Of a DNA stretch of 64,000 bases, positions 43,306 through 52,695 are shown in pieces. Origin of the DNA: Candidatus Uabimicrobium amorphum (GTDB taxonomy: Bacteria > Planctomycetota > Uabimicrobiia > Uabimicrobiales > Uabimicrobiaceae). Every line of letters starts with the position of its first letter. Positions within the stretch are counted from its first letter, which is position 1. The position numbers and the translations under genes were made by a program. The notes beneath the pieces are model-generated. The model was not told the origin of the DNA and did no database searches. It saw only the letters and a list, made by a program, of their open reading frames with translations. Location of the stretch: the NCBI RefSeq assembly GCF_009002475.1, contig NZ_AP019860.1, forward strand, positions 8,429,547 to 8,493,546, given 5' to 3'.

Positions 43306-46300
43306 TTATTTATTCTGCTGCTCTTGCATAAGTTTCGAAAACTTGTTTTTTACGCGATTCACCCATAAGTTTTCTCCTGAAACAGGAGTGTCCGAAAAAT
43401 AGTTGGCAAAATTTGCAAACGACAACTTATGCAAATCAAAGATAAAAACACGTGCCTTTGCTGTAGGAAACACCGCGTATTGCCAATCGCGGCAAAAATT
43501 TCCCCCATTATTTTTGTGGTAACCGGAAAAAATAGGAAAGTTGCTCTGTGTGTCGATCGAGTATAAATAAGTATCCCGAGAAGTAAAAACGGCCAACATT
43601 TTACCATTGGGAGAAAAAGACAACTGATATTTTTTTCCAGGTAAACTAATCGAATGGTGTTGCCACCTGCCGTTTTTACCTTCATATACCAAATACAAGT
43701 GCCCGTCTTTTCCTGCAATAGCACACATCGCTTGCTGCTGCTCATTTTGAGGACACCACGCCGCTATTTCGAAAACATTCTCGCTTTCTTCCAATCTCGC
43801 AGTGTAAAGAGTTCTACCGTTAGCATCTAAAATAGAAAAAAAGTTCTTCTCTTGCCCTGCAATCATAAGACCTTTCTCTGGTTGTGTACACAAAACACGG
43901 ATGGTACGTGAACACTTTGCTAACTTTCTGATTTTACCCGCAGTATATTTCCATATCTCATTTGAATAACTTACGTATAAATCATTGTTCGGAGAAAGCG
44001 CAACACATCTTATTTCTTTCTTTGTCGGATTATTCACCCATTCGTTTACCACTTGTCCATTTACAAGTGCTCCGTCAATAATTTTGTCACTGTTCTGCAA
44101 ATCGAGTTGGGCAAGATTATCACAATGAATTTTAATTACGTATTGTTTACGCAGCCTTTTATGGTGTGCAAGAATCACAAGCCACTCGTCATCATGACTC
44201 AACTTTATGTCTCTCAAATCGAGAAGCGGGGAAAATGTCAATGAGTTCGCAAATGTATTTTCCTTTTTTTGCCAAATAGACAACGCTTTATGCCATGACA
44301 GTATCACCGCCTTTATTTCCTTACCCTTTTTGACAAATAAAGCGGGATGTGATGAGACTAGCTTTTCATCCACGGCTAGCTTAGTTACTAGTTTGTAAGC
44401 ATTCTCAGTTTTACGATTTGGCAACAATAATTGTCTTAGCGTATAGGGTACACGCCATCTTTCCAGGTAAAACTTTTGTTTTTTCTGTACGACAACGATA
44501 ATTTCGTTGCGCTGTTCATCATAGCGGGCGTAGTAAACGTTTGGCTGATGATAAATGGCTTGTCGACTGAGCAGGTCTCGTAAATAAAAATGATTTTCCC
44601 CATCAAGAGTAAAGAAAAAATGTTCATTGAGAAAAGCAATCTTATTGATTTTACTAAAAGCTTGTTGTGCACTGATAACATTCGCTTTATTTTTAGACAC
44701 TAAGGAAACATAATTAAGAGTCCCCTCCTCTGTTCCCCATAAAAACTTTTTGCCATCAAAGCTCACCGCTCCCGATGCCAAACCTTCCATACAGTTGGGT
44801 GTAAAGGAATATGTATGTGGTTCTTGTACCTGGAGATCGTAACGCTCTAACCGGGTGTTGGAGTATATAAAAAGTTGATCTTTTCTCCAAACGGGATATA
44901 CATTATTCAAATAATGCGCGAGTTTTCGCGTATGCTTTTTTTGTATGTCATACACATAGTAACCATCATTCTGCACGTGAAAGGAAACATACTTACCGCT
45001 CGAAGAAAATTCAAAATGTTTTGCTTTGTTACCCTGGCGCTTTTTGCAAATTTCTTTTGCCGGTTTATCACTGTATAAATCCCATAGCGACGGACCTTTT
45101 TCAAGTGAGCTATACGCAAAGTATCTGCCATTAGGAGAAAACTTGCCGTCAACCATCGCCATCCACACTGCGTCACTCTTGATTACCTGCTTGGCATGCA
45201 TATCATAAATCAATAAACGCTGTTCACTCTTTTCTTCCTCTGGTATTGGCTTAAGAAAAAAAGCCGCCAAGTACCTACCGTTATTTGAAAAGCAGAAACG
45301 GTTACATGTCCCCACTATTTTTTTCTGCGATAACATATGGATATTTTGTTGCGGAATATTGTTGCCGCTGTGCATCATATATAATTGTCTGGCTTTACTT
45401 ATCAACGCGATATCATTATTTGTCGACATACCTATTTGATAAATATCTTTTACTCCTGTGAGTTCGATCTTAGAAGTAATCTTTGGCAAACTGGGTAGCA
45501 AGAAATAGCGTATAATTTTTTGGGTACTGTTAAAAAAGTTTTGTATATTTTGCTTTTCGTTCACCAAAATGGAGTGGTATTTTTTATCTTCTATTCTCTC
45601 TTCTAGGCCCTCATATTGTCCTTTCATCTCTCCTAAGATCGAGTGTATTCCTTTCGCTGAAGAGAATTTTTCATAGAACTGCATGAGCTTATCGTTGGCA
45701 ACTTTGTCGTAATTTTCAAAAGAGGACTTGACCTTGAAGCGACGTTGCTCTTCCATCGCGATATTTTGTTGCTCTATGGCCTGTTGTTTTTCCTGTAACG
45801 CCCGTTTTTGCTCATCTAGGGTGTTATTGAGAATAAACAAGTACGGTGGTATGATAATAAGCATAATACCAATGATTGTCCCCGGTAATTTGTTCTTTCG
45901 AAACCAGTTATAGTTCTTTGTCATGAAACCCGGCGGTTTGGTTTTTGTGGGTTTCCCATCTAAAACACACTGCAGTTCTTCACATAAAAACCCTACGCTA
46001 TGAATGCGATTTCGTGGTCTTTTCTCTAGGCATTTTAGGCAAATTACTTCAATATCTTCATCTTTTTTTATCTTGTCATTTACACGTGAGGGGCGTACAG
46101 GGGTACTGTGCGAAACTTGAAACAAAATCTCAATAACATTCTCTCCGGAAAAGGGAGAAAAACCGGTCAAAATTTCGTAAAGAATAACCCCCAATGCGTA
46201 GGTATCGCAACTAGCAGTGGCTTTTTTACCTTCCATCACCTCCGGAGCAATATAACGCGGAGTACCGACAATGTCCCCGGTTTTGGTCATATTTGGTGTA

Positions 46301-46956
46301 ATATCAAGGTCTCGCGCTATACCAAAGTCAAGGATAATAGGTGTGCCGTCTTCAGCGACAATGATATTGGCAGGTTTTAAATCGCGATGGATAATATTAT
46401 TTTCATGAGCATATGCCACACCACGACATACAGCGACAAAAGCACCTAATTTGTCTTTGAGAGGGATGTCTTGAGCAATGTATTCTCCAAAGGAAAGACC
46501 TTTTATGTAATCCATGGAAAAATAATAAAGGTGATTGCCTTGCGCATCAACAATGCTATTGAGTTCCTTGACGGCAATGATATTGGGATGCTTGAGTTTG
46601 GCTGTGGATTGCGCTTCCCTGATGAACCTTTTCGTAGTATTTTCATCCATTTGGTCTAGACGGATAAACTTTACCGCGCATTCGTCATTGAGAAATGTGT
46701 CTCGGGCGTGGTAGACGACCCCCATGCCACCACGCCCAAGTTCACGAATAACTTCAAATTTACCTATTTTTTGTATATTGTTGGTTACAGGCAACATCTT
46801 TTCAAGTTGTTGCGCATTGTACCAAGTTTTTTGATTATTGGACGCAACGCAAGTTTCATCTATTTTCTGATTGTGGACAAAAGATTTTATTTGCACCTGC
46901 GAATACGGTCCATATTTTTTTTGCTGTTTTTTATTGTAGATATACCACGAGTCCAT
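43306..46956 (-). CDS. GYF-domain Ser/Thr kinase with membrane helix and WD40-like propeller (copy 2)
   Basis: A paralogue of the next gene with exactly the same length, 1216 residues, and the same layout: GYF_2-like domain, intact kinase (GRGGMGVVY, CAVKF, HRDLKPAN, DFGIA, APEVM), membrane helix about 355-373 (LPGTIIGIMLIIIPPYLFIL), coiled coil (here with EEQ/QQ-rich rather than KLNDATQ heptads) and a long C-terminal beta-propeller with FSPNGRYF-type blades. The kinase halves are much more alike than the coiled coils, so the linker changed fastest. It lies 20 bp upstream of copy 1 on the same strand and is probably co-transcribed. Confidence 0.92.
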   Translation of the reverse strand: MDSWYIYNKKQQKKYGPYSQVQIKSFVHNQKIDETCVASNNQKTWYNAQQLEKMLPVTNNIQKIGKFEVIRELGRGGMGVVYHARDTFLNDECAVKFIRLDQMDENTTKRFIREAQSTAKLKHPNIIAVKELNSIVDAQGNHLYYFSMDYIKGLSFGEYIAQDIPLKDKLGAFVAVCRGVAYAHENNIIHRDLKPANIIVAEDGTPIILDFGIARDLDITPNMTKTGDIVGTPRYIAPEVMEGKKATASCDTYALGVILYEILTGFSPFSGENVIEILFQVSHSTPVRPSRVNDKIKKDEDIEVICLKCLEKRPRNRIHSVGFLCEELQCVLDGKPTKTKPPGFMTKNYNWFRKNKLPGTIIGIMLIIIPPYLFILNNTLDEQKRALQEKQQAIEQQNIAMEEQRRFKVKSSFENYDKVANDKLMQFYEKFSSAKGIHSILGEMKGQYEGLEERIEDKKYHSILVNEKQNIQNFFNSTQKIIRYFLLPSLPKITSKIELTGVKDIYQIGMSTNNDIALISKARQLYMMHSGNNIPQQNIHMLSQKKIVGTCNRFCFSNNGRYLAAFFLKPIPEEEKSEQRLLIYDMHAKQVIKSDAVWMAMVDGKFSPNGRYFAYSSLEKGPSLWDLYSDKPAKEICKKRQGNKAKHFEFSSSGKYVSFHVQNDGYYVYDIQKKHTRKLAHYLNNVYPVWRKDQLFIYSNTRLERYDLQVQEPHTYSFTPNCMEGLASGAVSFDGKKFLWGTEEGTLNYVSLVSKNKANVISAQQAFSKINKIAFLNEHFFFTLDGENHFYLRDLLSRQAIYHQPNVYYARYDEQRNEIIVVVQKKQKFYLERWRVPYTLRQLLLPNRKTENAYKLVTKLAVDEKLVSSHPALFVKKGKEIKAVILSWHKALSIWQKKENTFANSLTFSPLLDLRDIKLSHDDEWLVILAHHKRLRKQYVIKIHCDNLAQLDLQNSDKIIDGALVNGQVVNEWVNNPTKKEIRCVALSPNNDLYVSYSNEIWKYTAGKIRKLAKCSRTIRVLCTQPEKGLMIAGQEKNFFSILDANGRTLYTARLEESENVFEIAAWCPQNEQQQAMCAIAGKDGHLYLVYEGKNGRWQHHSISLPGKKYQLSFSPNGKMLAVFTSRDTYLYSIDTQSNFPIFSGYHKNNGGNFCRDWQYAVFPTAKARVFIFDLHKLSFANFANYFSDTPVSGENLWVNRVKNKFSKLMQEQQNK

Positions 46957-47062
46957 AACGTCACCTACTGTAATTATTTACCGAATTAGAAGATACTTCA
47001 ATGTATCATCTATCAGACTACAGTCAAGAACGTTGTTATTTTTTCACAATGTTTCGCAAAAA

Positions 47063-48370
47063 CTACAAAGCAGGCTTGGTAGGTATAGGTTTACCATGGG
47101 GATCAGACTGTGGATTTTTTAATTCTTGCGCTATTTCCGTACATAAATCGTTTGTCAAATAGTGTTCCATTTCATCTGCTGGCTGGTGAACGTGATCTTC
47201 GGGCAAACCCAGTTTGTGAATATACGCTTCCCACAGACGATGCGCACGCATAAGATTTTGTGCTTTTTCCGTGCCAAATTCGGTAAGGTGAAGCTCTCCG
47301 TCTTTTTCCGTTAGTATATTTTGCTGTATAAACCGCACAATCACATTATGACGATAGTTTTTTACCAAACACCTTTCTCCTAGTTCGTGCGTGCGATACA
47401 TATTCACGAGCGCATTTTCGGCATGAAAACGTTTTTTCAACTTATATCTACGTGCGAAACGTACGACAACACCGTACTTGGGTGAAAAGAAAAAACACAT
47501 GGCAAAAATACCACCTGCGGCAACCGCCATACATCCAGCAATAGAAACATCTCCTCCCAATGCTAATGCCAGCATGTACCCAAGAACAGAACTCGCAGCC
47601 CCCACGATTCCCGAAAGAAAAATCATCAATGAAAGACGGTCTGTCAATAGATATGCACTTGCTCCAGGGGCAATAAACATCGCTACCACAATAATAGCTC
47701 CCACGGCTTCAAAACTCGCAATGGTCGTAATGGCCACAAAAAACATCAATAAGTAATGGATTAGCTTCGGTTTAAGTCCCATGGATAGTGCCAAAGCAGG
47801 ATCGAATGTTGAAATTTTGAGTTCTTTGTAAAAGAAAAAAATAAATAATATGTTGATGAGAAGTACAATTCCCAAAGTCCAAGCTGACTTAGGTCCGATA
47901 TCGGTTCCGCCCTTCATAAAAGTATGGCCGTCAAACTCATAAGGCGTTCCCCCCACCACCCAGGTATCAAAGGGTGTTGTAGCGATTTCTCCGTATAGCA
48001 CACACTCGGTATCTAAGTCTATATTTCCCGCGTTTGCCACCATAATAACTCCAATAGCAAACAAAAATGTAAACACCGAACCAATTGCGGCGTCTTCATC
48101 AATAAGACGTGAACTTTTGAGTGAATCCACGAGAATGGGCGTAAGAACTCCGATGATACCGGCTCCGACAAAAATAGCGATGGAATTTAAACTACCACTT
48201 AGCATCACCGCTACTACGATTCCAGGTAGAACAGCGTGGCTTATGGCATCCCCCATTAGAGCTAATTTTTTTAGGATCAAAAAACATCCTAGAATGCCGC
48301 AAGCACTACATACCAAAGCCCCAATGACCATGATCCAAATTTCAAAACTAGCAAATGCCATAAGTGTCAT
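47063..48370 (-). CDS. Metal ABC transporter permease fused to a DtxR-like repressor domain (permease 2)
   Basis: A 435-residue fusion. Residues about 1-290 are an ABC-3 family permease (ZnuB/MntD/TroC type) with eight to nine helices, including the conserved LMGDAISHAVLPGI loop. Residues about 310-435 are a DtxR/MntR-like unit: winged helix (YRHNVIVRFIQQNILTEKDGELHLTEFG) and dimerisation/metal segment (RAHRLWEAYIHKLGLPEDHVHQPADEMEH...DPHGKPIP) with His and Glu ligands in the family pattern. It overlaps permease 1 by 4 bp and is last in the operon. The domain could be cleaved and act as a repressor, as known for chlamydial YtgCR, or gate the transporter. Confidence 0.9.
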   Translation of the reverse strand: MTLMAFASFEIWIMVIGALVCSACGILGCFLILKKLALMGDAISHAVLPGIVVAVMLSGSLNSIAIFVGAGIIGVLTPILVDSLKSSRLIDEDAAIGSVFTFLFAIGVIMVANAGNIDLDTECVLYGEIATTPFDTWVVGGTPYEFDGHTFMKGGTDIGPKSAWTLGIVLLINILFIFFFYKELKISTFDPALALSMGLKPKLIHYLLMFFVAITTIASFEAVGAIIVVAMFIAPGASAYLLTDRLSLMIFLSGIVGAASSVLGYMLALALGGDVSIAGCMAVAAGGIFAMCFFFSPKYGVVVRFARRYKLKKRFHAENALVNMYRTHELGERCLVKNYRHNVIVRFIQQNILTEKDGELHLTEFGTEKAQNLMRAHRLWEAYIHKLGLPEDHVHQPADEMEHYLTNDLCTEIAQELKNPQSDPHGKPIPTKPAL

Positions 48371-49713
48371 GTTGTTTTCCTTTCTCGTGAGAAATCAACA
48401 TTGGGAATCGATTTTCCATGCGGGTCCTGTGTCGGAGATTGCAGTTCTTCCTCAAGTTGCTGAACTGTTTTATCATCAAGTGCATGCTCTATGTCTTCGG
48501 CATCACGGTGTACATGGTCACTTGCTATGTCCATTTTCTCCGTGAGATACACTTCCCACAAGCGATGTTTACGTATAATTTGTTCGGCCTTATCTAAACC
48601 TTGAGGAGTTAATTGCCAACCACCATTAAACGATACCAATCGCTGTTTCTTCACCAGATAATGGAGCAGTTGCCGTGTGGCGTAGTTGGAAAAACGAAAA
48701 TAGGTGGTAAAATCTTTCAAAGTAAAAATAACCTTCCAGTTCTCGCGTTCTTCGCAAGTTTTGTAGCAAGACTTCAATATATTCTCGCGGCGAATTCGCT
48801 GTCGGTTGTTGCGCAAGCGAAGCCACTTGGGAATAAGTCCGCGATTGGGAGCAAAAAACATACTAAAAATTAACATAGTTGAGCATACGACAACCATCAC
48901 CGGTCCAGTGGGAACTTTGCTCATAATGGCCGAACAAAAAGACCCTACTACCCCTGCAAAACCACCAACAAACGCGGCAATAATAATCATTCTTCCTAGC
49001 TGATCGGTCCATTGACGCGCAGCTGCCGCAGGAAAAATGAGCATCGCCACCATTAATACAACCCCCACCGCTTGTAGTCCTACCATTACCGCTAATACGA
49101 TGAGCAAAGTCATGCATAGTTCTAATTTTTTCGCCGGTAAACCGAGAGTTATCGCAAAGCCACGGTCAAAAGTCAAAAGTTTGAACTCTTTGTAAAATAA
49201 AAGGGTGATGCCTATGAGCAATAGACACATCGTTCCGATTACATACAAATCGTAACGCACGAGTAGGGCCGCTTTCCCAAACAAAAAAGCGTCTAACCCT
49301 GCCTGGTTACCACCAAAATTCTTTTGAATCACCGTCAGTAATACAATCCCAAATGCAAAGAAAACCGACAACACCAAACCGATTGCCGTATCGCTTTTGA
49401 TACGCGTGTGCCGGGGAATTTCCGAGACAATAATAGCTCCAAGAAGCCCTGTAATAGACGCCCCAACGAGAAACAGCAGTGGATCTTTCACTCCAGTGAG
49501 CATATAGATGAGACAAATACCTGGCAATGCAGCGTGGGCCATCGCATCGCTGAGTAAACTTTGCTTGCGCAGCAAGGCGAAAGAGCCGATCACTCCACTA
49601 GAAATTCCCAATAAAATGGCACCAAACATCACCCAACGCCTAGTACTTCCTTCAGGTAAAAAGTACTTACCTATTTCGTCAAAAAGCCACCAATTGCTAG
49701 TCAATAATTCCAT
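48367..49713 (-). CDS. Metal ABC transporter permease fused to a DtxR-like repressor domain (permease 1)
   Basis: A 448-residue fusion with the same layout as the next gene: ABC-3 permease (residues about 1-300; LLSDAMAHAALPGICLIY is the conserved loop) followed by a winged helix (FRFSNYATRQLLHYLVKKQRLVSFNGGWQLTPQG) and the DtxR-type dimerisation/metal segment (RKHRLWEVYLTEKMDIASDHVHRDAEDIEH...DPHGKSIP). The permease halves of the two genes are related but clearly diverged, so this is a two-permease heterodimer, each half carrying its own regulator-like domain. It overlaps the ATPase gene by 17 bp. Confidence 0.9.
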   Translation of the reverse strand: MELLTSNWWLFDEIGKYFLPEGSTRRWVMFGAILLGISSGVIGSFALLRKQSLLSDAMAHAALPGICLIYMLTGVKDPLLFLVGASITGLLGAIIVSEIPRHTRIKSDTAIGLVLSVFFAFGIVLLTVIQKNFGGNQAGLDAFLFGKAALLVRYDLYVIGTMCLLLIGITLLFYKEFKLLTFDRGFAITLGLPAKKLELCMTLLIVLAVMVGLQAVGVVLMVAMLIFPAAAARQWTDQLGRMIIIAAFVGGFAGVVGSFCSAIMSKVPTGPVMVVVCSTMLIFSMFFAPNRGLIPKWLRLRNNRQRIRRENILKSCYKTCEERENWKVIFTLKDFTTYFRFSNYATRQLLHYLVKKQRLVSFNGGWQLTPQGLDKAEQIIRKHRLWEVYLTEKMDIASDHVHRDAEDIEHALDDKTVQQLEEELQSPTQDPHGKSIPNVDFSRERKTT

Positions 49714-50497
49714 CCACCCGGCCTTTCGTCATTGCATTAGCGGCTTTACTGAGAATAGCAAGTTTACCACCATATGTTTTACGCAGATTTTCTTCGTTAA
49801 ATGTATCATCAACATTACCAATAGCAATTTTTCTCATATTGAGAAGCAAAATCCAATCAAAATACTCATTTACGGTTTGTAAATCATGATGTACAACGAT
49901 AACGGTTTTTGATTGTTCGCGCAGTTCGAATAACAAATTGACAATTGCCTTTTCGGTAACGACGTCTACTCCTGCGAATGGTTCATCCATAAAATAAATG
50001 TCTGCTTCTTGGGCCAAAGCACGTGCCAAAAAAACGCGTTGTTGTTGCCCACCGGAAAGTTGACTGATTTGTCTCTGGGCAAAATCTTGCATACCCACTT
50101 TTTCTAAATAGGTGTAAGAGATTTCGCGATCTTTTTTCCCTGGGCGGCGAAACCAACCAATCTTGCCATAACGCCCCATTGTCACAACATCAATGGCTGT
50201 TGTGGGAAAATCCCAATCGACAGATCCACGTTGCGGTACATAACCGATACGATGACGCACCTTCTGGTATGGTTCATTGAAGATTTTTACCCAACCAGTT
50301 GTTGAGGGAATGATTCCCAACATTGCCTTAATTAACGTAGATTTTCCTGCCCCATTTGGCCCAACAATTGCCATCAGTTTCCCACGCGGTACTTGAAAGT
50401 CAACATCCCACAATACCGGATGAATGTGATATGATACCGTGAGGTCGTGAACATCGGCAACAGTTTCTTCGTCTACTTTTTTCGATTCTCTCCCCAT
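49697..50497 (-). CDS. Metal ABC transporter ATP-binding protein (Mn/Zn/Fe type)
   Basis: A 266-residue ATPase for the metal importer. Walker A GPNGAGKSTL, Q-loop region GYVPQRGSVDWDFP (the VPQR..VDWDFP form is typical of the MntB/ZnuC/TroB group), signature LSGGQQQRVFLARAL, Walker B DIYFMDEPFAGVD and the H-loop VVHHDL are all present. The frame is open to 50530, but ATG at 50497, four bases beyond the stop of the substrate-binding gene, is preferred. It overlaps permease 1 by 17 bp. Confidence 0.93.
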   Translation of the reverse strand: MGRESKKVDEETVADVHDLTVSYHIHPVLWDVDFQVPRGKLMAIVGPNGAGKSTLIKAMLGIIPSTTGWVKIFNEPYQKVRHRIGYVPQRGSVDWDFPTTAIDVVTMGRYGKIGWFRRPGKKDREISYTYLEKVGMQDFAQRQISQLSGGQQQRVFLARALAQEADIYFMDEPFAGVDVVTEKAIVNLLFELREQSKTVIVVHHDLQTVNEYFDWILLLNMRKIAIGNVDDTFNEENLRKTYGGKLAILSKAANAMTKGRVDGIID

Positions 50498-50501
50498 AAT
50501 C

Positions 50502-51416
50502 TTACTCTTTGTCGGTACTAGAAAGGGCACGAACGATTGTCTTTACATTGTGCTCTACCATTCCAACGTATGTGCCTTCGATTGTACCTGGCTCTCCCAT
50601 AGCATCGGAAAATAGTGAGCCACCCATTTTAACTTCATGACCAAGCTCTTTACAGTGCTCTATTACCGCCTCAACACCTTTATTCATCACCGAAGTTTCT
50701 TCAAAAATCGCTTTGATATTGCGTGATACAATTACCTGAACAATACGTTCAATATCTTTTATTCCCGACTCGGTAACAGTACTTACCCCTTGTAATCCCA
50801 TCACTTCAAAGCCATACGCTTTTCCCATATAGCCAAAAGCATCGTGAGCCGTAATCAGCACCCGACTTTTTTGAGGAATTAAATTTATTTGCTGTTGTGC
50901 CCAAGAATGCAAGGTTTGTAATTTTTTTATATACGCCTCACTATTTTTCTGGTACGCTTGCGCATTTTTTTGGTCTACCCCACACAAAACTCCTGTAATC
51001 TTCTTCACAGCTTCTTGCCACAACGATACATTGAACCATATATGCGGATCGTGTAATCCATCAAACCCCTCTGGTTTTATAAGTTTGCTCTCCGGGATAC
51101 CATTGGTAATCGCACACACAATTTTGCGACGACTCATCGTCATTAAAATCTTTTGCATTTTGCCTTCAAGATGTAGGCCATTGTAAAAAATGATATCTGC
51201 CCTTGCGAGTTTCTTGGTGTCATTTGCCGTGGCCTTATACAAGTGAGGATCCACTCCCGGTCCCATAAGACTATCAACGGTAATCAAGTCTCCTCCGACG
51301 TTTTCTAATGCATCGGCTATCATTCCCGTAGTAGACACCACATATAATTTATCACGATCTGCATAACACGGAATTACCAATAGAATGAGTAATAAACTTA
51401 TCATGTATTTTGTCAT
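50502..51416 (-). CDS. Metal ABC transporter substrate-binding protein (TroA/MntA family)
   Basis: A 304-residue exported binding protein, first in the operon. The signal peptide is MTKYMISLLLILLVIPCYA. The cluster A-1/TroA fold is seen in VSTTGMIADALENVGG, the metal histidine in GVDPHLY, a second in HDPHIWF, a third in TAHDAFGYMGKAYG, and the Asp/Glu side in IFEETSVMNKG. No His-rich loop is present between the lobes, which favours manganese or iron over zinc (inference). The frame opens at 51479 but the ATG at 51416 starts the signal peptide and is preceded by AAGG. Confidence 0.92.
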   Translation of the reverse strand: MTKYMISLLLILLVIPCYADRDKLYVVSTTGMIADALENVGGDLITVDSLMGPGVDPHLYKATANDTKKLARADIIFYNGLHLEGKMQKILMTMSRRKIVCAITNGIPESKLIKPEGFDGLHDPHIWFNVSLWQEAVKKITGVLCGVDQKNAQAYQKNSEAYIKKLQTLHSWAQQQINLIPQKSRVLITAHDAFGYMGKAYGFEVMGLQGVSTVTESGIKDIERIVQVIVSRNIKAIFEETSVMNKGVEAVIEHCKELGHEVKMGGSLFSDAMGEPGTIEGTYVGMVEHNVKTIVRALSSTDKE

Positions 51417-51442
51417 TTTTAAACCTTTGTAAATATAAATTT

Positions 51443-51495
51443 GTGGTTTCGGTAATGATCGTGGACTATCCGCCAACAACCATTACCGAAACCAC
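51443..51495 (-). promoter_or_regulatory. 15-bp perfect inverted repeat upstream of the metal ABC operon
   Basis: The arms GTGGTTTCGGTAATG (51443-51457) and its exact complement (51481-51495) are separated by 23 bases and lie 27 bases before the start of the substrate-binding gene. It may be an operator or form a leader hairpin. It is too long and too symmetric for chance. Confidence 0.6.
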
Positions 51496-51573
51496 AGGGT
51501 TTTCAATACAGACCAATTACAATAAATTGGTATACTTTAATCTAAGCACATTAGATACGCCGAGTCAAACAAA

Positions 51574-51616
51574 AAAGTTAGTTTTTCAAAATAAAAAGTT
51601 AGACGCACCTAACTTT
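51574..51616 (-). promoter_or_regulatory. Candidate metalloregulator operator upstream of the metal ABC operon
   Basis: A dyad AAAGTTAG-ACGCAC-CTAACTTT at 51595-51616, plus a third AAAGTTAG at 51574-51581, 21 bases (two helical turns) away. The half site resembles TTAG/CTAA-type DtxR boxes. Its position upstream of an operon that itself encodes DtxR-like domains suggests autoregulation. Confidence 0.5.
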
Positions 51617-51691
51617 ATTTAAGTGAACCTTTTTGTTTTGTGAAAAGTATTATGTAATAATGCGGTTAAAGCTACGTTGTATAAAGAAAGT

Positions 51692-52110
51692 GAATTCGTT
51701 TTCCGATTGGTGCCCTCACCATCGAATAGCAGTTATCAGCTATCGCTGTAAGCTGCTATTCTCGTACCTCTCCCACAGGGAGAGGTCTAATGCTTCTCTT
51801 TTGTAAAAAACAAAATTCACTTGATTTGCGAGCCAAAGTAATTTTGTGTCTCGACTAGACGGTATAACATAAAACGAATGGATACACATTAAGACGTGTT
51901 ACGCCTCTCCTGTGGGAGAGGCATGAGCATTGTTGCTTTCAGCGCAGCTGAAATCTACAAGGCGATGGTGAGGGCACCAATATAAAAACGAATTCGCTTT
52001 CTTTATACCTATGCAAAGCGATTGGTGAGGGCACCAATATAAAAACGAATTCGCTTTCTTTATACCTCTACAAGGCGATTGGTGAGGGCACCAATCTGAA
52101 AACGAACCTA
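51692..52110 (+). repeat. Mosaic palindromic repeat, copy A (51692-51922) plus tandem modules
   Basis: In order: GAATTCGTTTT...ATTGGTGCCCTCACCATCGAAT end module; AGCAGTTA...-type hairpin at 51727-51757; palindrome CCTCTCCC-ACA-GGGAGAGG at 51767-51785; a 117-base core; palindrome GCCTCTCC-TGTG-GGAGAGGC at 51903-51922; TTTCAGC/GCTGAAA dyad; then two and a half tandem units of about 56 bases, each with GGTGAGGGCACCAAT and AAAACGAATTCGC. Copy B at 58613-58832 is its near-identical inverse. A short leftward frame across 51899-52123 is only repeat sequence, not a gene. This fills the 650-base gap. Confidence 0.85.
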
Positions 52111-52146
52111 CAAACTTAGTCACCTTATAACAAGGAGATTTTTATT

Positions 52147-52695
52147 ATGATTATGGCAGATGTATTGGCAATTACGATGTTTATTATCGGTTTATTATTG
52201 AGTCTCAATGCTCTACTTCTTTTTTGTCGTGGGATATGGCTGGATACGACAAATGATATAAGTGAATTGTGTTCTCAAGGTCTAAAGAAGAATTTTTTCT
52301 ACGGACTTATTCCCAGTGTGGGTACCGTGTTTTTCGCCCTTGTTATAGGTGAAAACGCCAAAAAAATGGGAAAAATTTTGGGTCCAACTATTTTGAGTTT
52401 ATTTTTCCTATATTCATGTATTGGCCTTAGCGGTTTTGTTACGATGATAGGACAAAGACTCATTGCCGACAAAAATTCTCTATGGAAAACAACCGTCGCC
52501 GGAGGAGCCTCTTTTTCACTAGCATGCCTACTACCCATTTTGGGTTGGTTTATCTTGTTTCCTGCTGGTCTCATCATTGGCTGTGGCGCCAAAATGCGTG
52601 CTCGTAGTTATCGCAAGCAACGCTCGCTACAAAATGCCAAAACACAGGAAAACGCAAACACAGAACAAAATTCACAAGAGGAAAGTGATGAATAG
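52147..52695 (+). CDS. Small membrane protein of unknown function
   Basis: A 182-residue protein with four hydrophobic segments (VLAITMFIIGLLLSLNALLLF; NFFYGLIPSVGTVFFALV; LGPTILSLFFLYSCIGLSGFV; LACLLPILGWFILFPAGLII) and a polar Gln/Asn-rich C-terminal tail. I do not recognise the family. CAAGGAG lies before the ATG. Its stop overlaps the start of the DUF1800 gene by 8 bp, so it is co-transcribed with the DUF1800/DUF1501 pair. Confidence 0.75.
   Translation: MIMADVLAITMFIIGLLLSLNALLLFCRGIWLDTTNDISELCSQGLKKNFFYGLIPSVGTVFFALVIGENAKKMGKILGPTILSLFFLYSCIGLSGFVTMIGQRLIADKNSLWKTTVAGGASFSLACLLPILGWFILFPAGLIIGCGAKMRARSYRKQRSLQNAKTQENANTEQNSQEESDE

Noticed and set aside
51899..52123. A 74-codon leftward frame with repeated WCPH motifs.
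   Set aside because: It is translated tandem repeat DNA; the repeated motif arises from the GGTGAGGGCACCAAT modules.
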